Shown piece after piece: positions 4,911 to 8,024 of a stretch of DNA of 8,024 nucleotides. The notes under the pieces were generated by a model. It saw only the letters and a program-made list of their open reading frames with translations, did no database searches and was not told the origin of the DNA. Origin of the DNA: an uncultured Clostridia bacterium (lineage in GTDB: Bacteria > Bacillota > Clostridia > Lachnospirales > Anaerotignaceae); assembly GCA_937888765.1 (NCBI GenBank), contig CALASU010000328.1, forward strand, positions 1 through 8,024. The letters run 5' to 3'. Made by a program: the position numbers and the translations under genes. Each line of letters begins with the position of its first letter. Positions within the stretch are counted from its first letter, which is position 1.

Positions 4911-5102
4911 TTATGATTTCTTTTTATTTTTTTCCACACAGAACAGCTTCCATTTACCGGAAACAACCGTATAGACATCCGGCTTGATTCCCACACGAGA
5001 AGAAGCCCCTCTCAGAAAGCGGCTTCTCTTTGGAAAATGTAGTTTTGTTCCGATACGTTCTGTATTGCTGTTTTTATTCCATGGCAGAAAAAATCCTGTC
5101 AT
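4911..5102 (-). CDS. Unrecognised small basic protein (63 aa) between mnmG and rsmG
   Basis: I cannot assign this to a family. The protein is strongly basic, with Lys/Arg clusters at FPKRSRFLRG (23-32) and at the very end (NKKKS). A part with beta-strand character, KPDVYTVVSGKWKLFCVEK (40-58), holds the only cysteine. There is no signal peptide or membrane helix. The ATG at 5102 has AGGAAG upstream and lies 21 bp after the mnmG stop. The stop codon overlaps the rsmG ribosome site. This packing leaves no unused DNA and argues for a translated gene in the mnmG-rsmG operon. A basic, RNA-binding type of protein would fit its neighbours, but that is a guess. It could instead be a frame kept open only for coupling. 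Confidence 0.6.
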   Translation of the reverse strand: MTGFFLPWNKNSNTERIGTKLHFPKRSRFLRGASSRVGIKPDVYTVVSGKWKLFCVEKNKKKS

Positions 5103-5123
5103 AGTATCACTTCCTATTTGTTT

Positions 5124-7004
5124 TTATTTATTCCGCTTCATCTGCTCCATATAGATGAGCAGTACGGAAATATCTGCAGGGGAAACCCCTGTGATACGGG
5201 ACGCCTGTCCCAGATTACGGGGACGTACCGCATTCAGCTTCTGTCTTGCTTCCAGTCGCAGACCCTGAATGGTTTCATAATCCAGATCTTCGGGAAGCAT
5301 TCTGTTTTCCAGTTTTTTGAACTGTTCCACCTGCTTGAGCTGCTGTCCGATATACCCTTCATATTTGATCTGAATATTTACCTGCTCACGCACATCTGCG
5401 GGCAATTCGGGTCTGTTAGGGTCGATTTCCGCCAGTGCATCATAGGTCAGCTGAGGGCGTTTTACCAGATCAGACAGTCTTGCACCGTTTTTGATGGGTG
5501 CTGTATTATATTTTTCCAGCAGTGCTACCACCGTGGGATTAGGCCCCATGGTAACAGACTGCACACGTTCGATTTCTTCTTTTACCAGACGTTCCTTTTC
5601 TCTCAGCGCCGCATAGCGTTCCTGAGAAATCAGCCCGATTTCATAACCGATCGGTGTCAGCCTCTGGTCTGCGTTATCCTGTCTTAACAGCAGGCGGAAT
5701 TCCGCACGGCTTGTCATCATACGGTAAGGCTCTCTGGAGCCTTTGTTTACCAGATCATCGATCAGTACGCCGATATACCCGTCAGAACGCTGTAAAATCA
5801 GAGGTTCTTTGTCTTCGATATATCTTGCCGCATTAATACCGCCAATCAGCCCCTGTGCCGCCGCTTCTTCATAGCCGGAAGATCCGTTGAACTGACCTGC
5901 ACTGAACAGACCATGGAATTCCTTGAATTCCAGAGAAAGCTTCAGCTGTGTCGCATCAATACAATCGTATTCGATGGCATAGGCAAAACGTGTGATTTCG
6001 CAGTTTTCCAGACCGGGCACGGTACGATACATCGCAATCTGTACATCCTCAGGCAGAGAAGATGACATCCCCTGAATATACATTTCTTCTGTGTTTTCGC
6101 CTTCGGGCTCAATAAACAGCTGATGTCTTTCCTTATCTGCAAAACGCACGATTTTATCTTCGATAGAAGGACAGTAACGAGGACCTGTCCCCTCGATCAG
6201 ACCACCGAACATCGGAGAGCGGTGCAGGTTATCACGGATGATCTGATGTGTTTTTTCATTTGTATAAGTCAGCCAGCAAAGAGCCTGTTCTCTTTCGAGG
6301 TCTTCGGGCTTATTTTCAAAGGAAAACGGTACGATATCCTGATCGCCGTACTGGGGTTCCATTTTGCTGAAATCCAGAGAGTTACGGTTCATTCTGGCAG
6401 GTGTACCTGTTTTGAAGCGGAACAGGGAAATTCCCATTTCTTCCAGTCTGCCGCTCAGTTTTGTAGCGGGCATCAGATTATTGGGTCCGCTTTCCACAAT
6501 CAGTTCCCCTGTCAGACAGCGGCTCTTCATGTATGTACCCATACAAAGCACAACTGCCTTACAGTTGTAAACCGCACCCGAGGATGTGACAACGCCTGTC
6601 ACATGGTTATCTTTCATTAAGATATCCACGATTTCCGCCTGTTTGATTTTCAGATTTTCTGTATTTTCCAGACGATGCTTCATTTCTACCTGATAATTGA
6701 TCTTATCCGCCTGTGCACGCAGGGAATATACCGCAGGACCTTTGCCCGTGTTCAGCATTTTTGTCTGGATAAAGGTTTTGTCGATGACTTTGCCCATTTC
6801 GCCGCCCAGTGCGTCGATCTCACGCACCAGATGCCCCTTGGAACTGCCCCCGATGGAAGGGTTGCAGGGCATCAGAGCGATACTGTCAAGGGAAATGGCA
6901 AACATCACCGTATTCATGCCAAGGCGCGCCGCCGCAAGGGCCGCTTCACAGCCGGCATGACCGCCGCCGATGACCGCGACGTCGATGGTTTCTGCATGAT
7001 ACAT
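5124..7004 (-). CDS. mnmG: tRNA uridine-5-carboxymethylaminomethyl modification enzyme MnmG
   Basis: MnmG (GidA) is the FAD-binding partner of the GTPase MnmE; together they build the cmnm5/nm5 group on U34 of tRNAs reading split-box codons. The 626-residue length is normal. The FAD dinucleotide fold starts with VAVIGGGHAGCEAA (9-22). The GidA signature PCNPSIGG (46-53) with SSKGHLVREIDALGG (54-68) follows, and the conserved C-terminal arm ends with RNLGQASRITGVSPADISVL. AGAGGA (7013-7018) lies eight bases before the ATG at 7004; the in-frame TTG at 7010 is only two bases from it and is rejected. It heads the mnmG - small gene - rsmG operon. MnmE normally lies directly upstream in Clostridia, but here coaE does, 43 bp away, with no visible promoter or terminator between. 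Confidence 0.97.
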   Translation of the reverse strand: MYHAETIDVAVIGGGHAGCEAALAAARLGMNTVMFAISLDSIALMPCNPSIGGSSKGHLVREIDALGGEMGKVIDKTFIQTKMLNTGKGPAVYSLRAQADKINYQVEMKHRLENTENLKIKQAEIVDILMKDNHVTGVVTSSGAVYNCKAVVLCMGTYMKSRCLTGELIVESGPNNLMPATKLSGRLEEMGISLFRFKTGTPARMNRNSLDFSKMEPQYGDQDIVPFSFENKPEDLEREQALCWLTYTNEKTHQIIRDNLHRSPMFGGLIEGTGPRYCPSIEDKIVRFADKERHQLFIEPEGENTEEMYIQGMSSSLPEDVQIAMYRTVPGLENCEITRFAYAIEYDCIDATQLKLSLEFKEFHGLFSAGQFNGSSGYEEAAAQGLIGGINAARYIEDKEPLILQRSDGYIGVLIDDLVNKGSREPYRMMTSRAEFRLLLRQDNADQRLTPIGYEIGLISQERYAALREKERLVKEEIERVQSVTMGPNPTVVALLEKYNTAPIKNGARLSDLVKRPQLTYDALAEIDPNRPELPADVREQVNIQIKYEGYIGQQLKQVEQFKKLENRMLPEDLDYETIQGLRLEARQKLNAVRPRNLGQASRITGVSPADISVLLIYMEQMKRNK

Positions 7005-7012
7005 ATTCAAAT

Positions 7013-7018
7013 TCCTCT
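7013..7018 (-). promoter_or_regulatory. Ribosome binding site fixing the mnmG start
   Basis: AGAGGA on the minus strand is eight bases from the ATG at 7004 and too close to the TTG at 7010. The shorter form of MnmG is therefore the likely product. Confidence 0.8.
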
Positions 7019-7047
7019 TTTCTGGGATAGATGATTTATTTTTTTCA

Positions 7048-7652
<605 letters not shown>

Positions 7653-7656
<4 letters not shown>

Positions 7657-7985
7657 ACCCTTATCACCTCGAATCCTGCCGCCCTTATAAGGCGGTTATA
7701 TACAGCAAGCCCTATTCCCTCCTTTGAGGGTGGTCTGACATATACGGTTATTGCCTCGGCTTCATCAAGCTCTCTCAGACGCTGAAAAAGCAGATGTGCC
7801 TGTTCTTCGGCAGTTTCGCCATATGCCATATATTTGCAGTCAGAGTCCATTTCCTCACTGCCGTAAATAAGAGAATAGACATTTTCCCCATTGTTACGGG
7901 AAATAAATTCTCTGAAATTTTCTGTATTTCCCTCAACTACAATTACATTTGCCTTGGCTGGTAACCAAAACAGTGGTAAGACCAC
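7653..7985 (-). pseudogene. sua5: C-terminal part of a Sua5-type L-threonylcarbamoyladenylate synthase, 5' part missing
   Basis: Full-length Sua5 makes threonylcarbamoyl-AMP for t6A37 of tRNAs reading ANN codons. It has an N-terminal YrdC catalytic domain and a C-terminal Sua5 domain. Only the latter is present: the linker end KANVIVVEG and a ~100-residue domain closing with EGIGLAVYNRLIRAAGFEVI, a typical Sua5 ending. Recognisable sequence begins near 7955. The 30 bases before it in this frame (up to the GTG at 7985) come from a feoB-like sequence on the other strand, and the frame meets a stop at 7995-7997. The catalytic domain is therefore lost at a junction and not simply cut by the window edge. 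It overlaps coaE by four bases. Confidence 0.85.
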
Positions 7986-8024
7986 CTTGTTTAATCAGCT
8001 TACTGGCGCTAACCAGCATGTAGG
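7948..8024 (+). CDS. feoB: FeoB ferrous iron transporter, N-terminal P-loop fragment
   Basis: Reading from 7948, the plus strand gives FALAGNQNSGKTTLFNQLTG and then ANQHVG to the window end. This is the G1 region of FeoB: GNQNSGKTT binds GTP phosphate, and the NQLTGANQHVG that follows leads into the switch I region in FeoB proteins. FeoB is an inner-membrane Fe(II) transporter with a cytoplasmic G domain. No ATG, GTG or TTG lies within the short distance upstream where FeoB should start, and the bases before 7948 belong to sua5 on the other strand. The 5' end is therefore missing at the junction; the 3' end is cut by the window. Confidence 0.85.

Noticed and set aside
5118..5687. Open frame of 189 codons on the plus strand opposite mnmG
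   Set aside because: It is the reverse complement of well-conserved mnmG codons, with no recognisable motif; a shadow.
6425..6435. GGGAAATTCCC palindrome considered as a Noc binding site
   Set aside because: The known Noc site has the form ATTTCCCGGGAAAT, which this does not match, and it lies in conserved mnmG coding sequence. I found no parS-like site either.

Overview
The window looks like chromosomal DNA of a gut-type Clostridia bacterium, probably near Lachnospiraceae or Anaerotignaceae. The evidence is Shine-Dalgarno sites of the AAGGAG type, sigma-A promoters, G+C near 50% in the core, and the Firmicutes gene order mnmG - rsmG - noc normally found beside the replication origin. It begins inside a tRNA gene and ends inside a truncated gene, so it may be a whole short contig rather than a slice of a longer one.

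Layout, left to right. Positions 1-273 hold at least three identical minus-strand tRNA-Thr(UGU) genes in an exact 109-bp tandem repeat, with a clear promoter at 308-336. A small two-helix membrane protein (356-571, minus) follows. Next is a plus-strand operon: a membrane-anchored alpha/beta-hydrolase-fold protein whose catalytic residues all appear to be replaced (741-1688), then two paralogous hotdog thioesterases (1700-2161, 2187-2669). Six hairpins packed into 172 bp (2674-2845) separate this operon from a convergent small XRE-type regulator (2806-3081, minus). That regulator has a perfect consensus promoter, and its coding frame ends inside the hairpin array. Then come noc (3163-4005, minus), a terminator and probable noc promoter (4066-4150), rsmG (4181-4900), an unrecognised 63-codon gene (4911-5102) and mnmG (5124-7004), all on the minus strand. 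The last three form one tight operon.

Right of 7004 the character changes. A dephospho-CoA kinase gene (coaE, 7048-7656) and the C-terminal domain of a Sua5-type threonylcarbamoyl-AMP synthase (ending at 7653) lie where mnmE would be expected. They are more A+T-rich and use different codons. At about 7950 the Sua5 frame breaks off and the last ~75 bp encode, on the other strand, the P-loop start of a FeoB ferrous iron transporter. I judge the right end to be a chimera or a rearrangement, with a near-certain break at ~7950 and a possible one at 7005-7047. Conclusions about gene neighbourhood should not cross these points without checking.

Functionally, mnmG (tRNA U34 modification), rsmG (16S rRNA methylation) and noc (nucleoid occlusion) are housekeeping genes. 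The less ordinary parts are the pseudo-hydrolase/double-thioesterase operon, the hairpin array that supplies the end of the regulator gene, the 63-codon gene between mnmG and rsmG, and a Noc with a substitution in its CTP-binding ENxxR motif. I found no CRISPR array, insertion sequence, phage gene or recognisable defence system.
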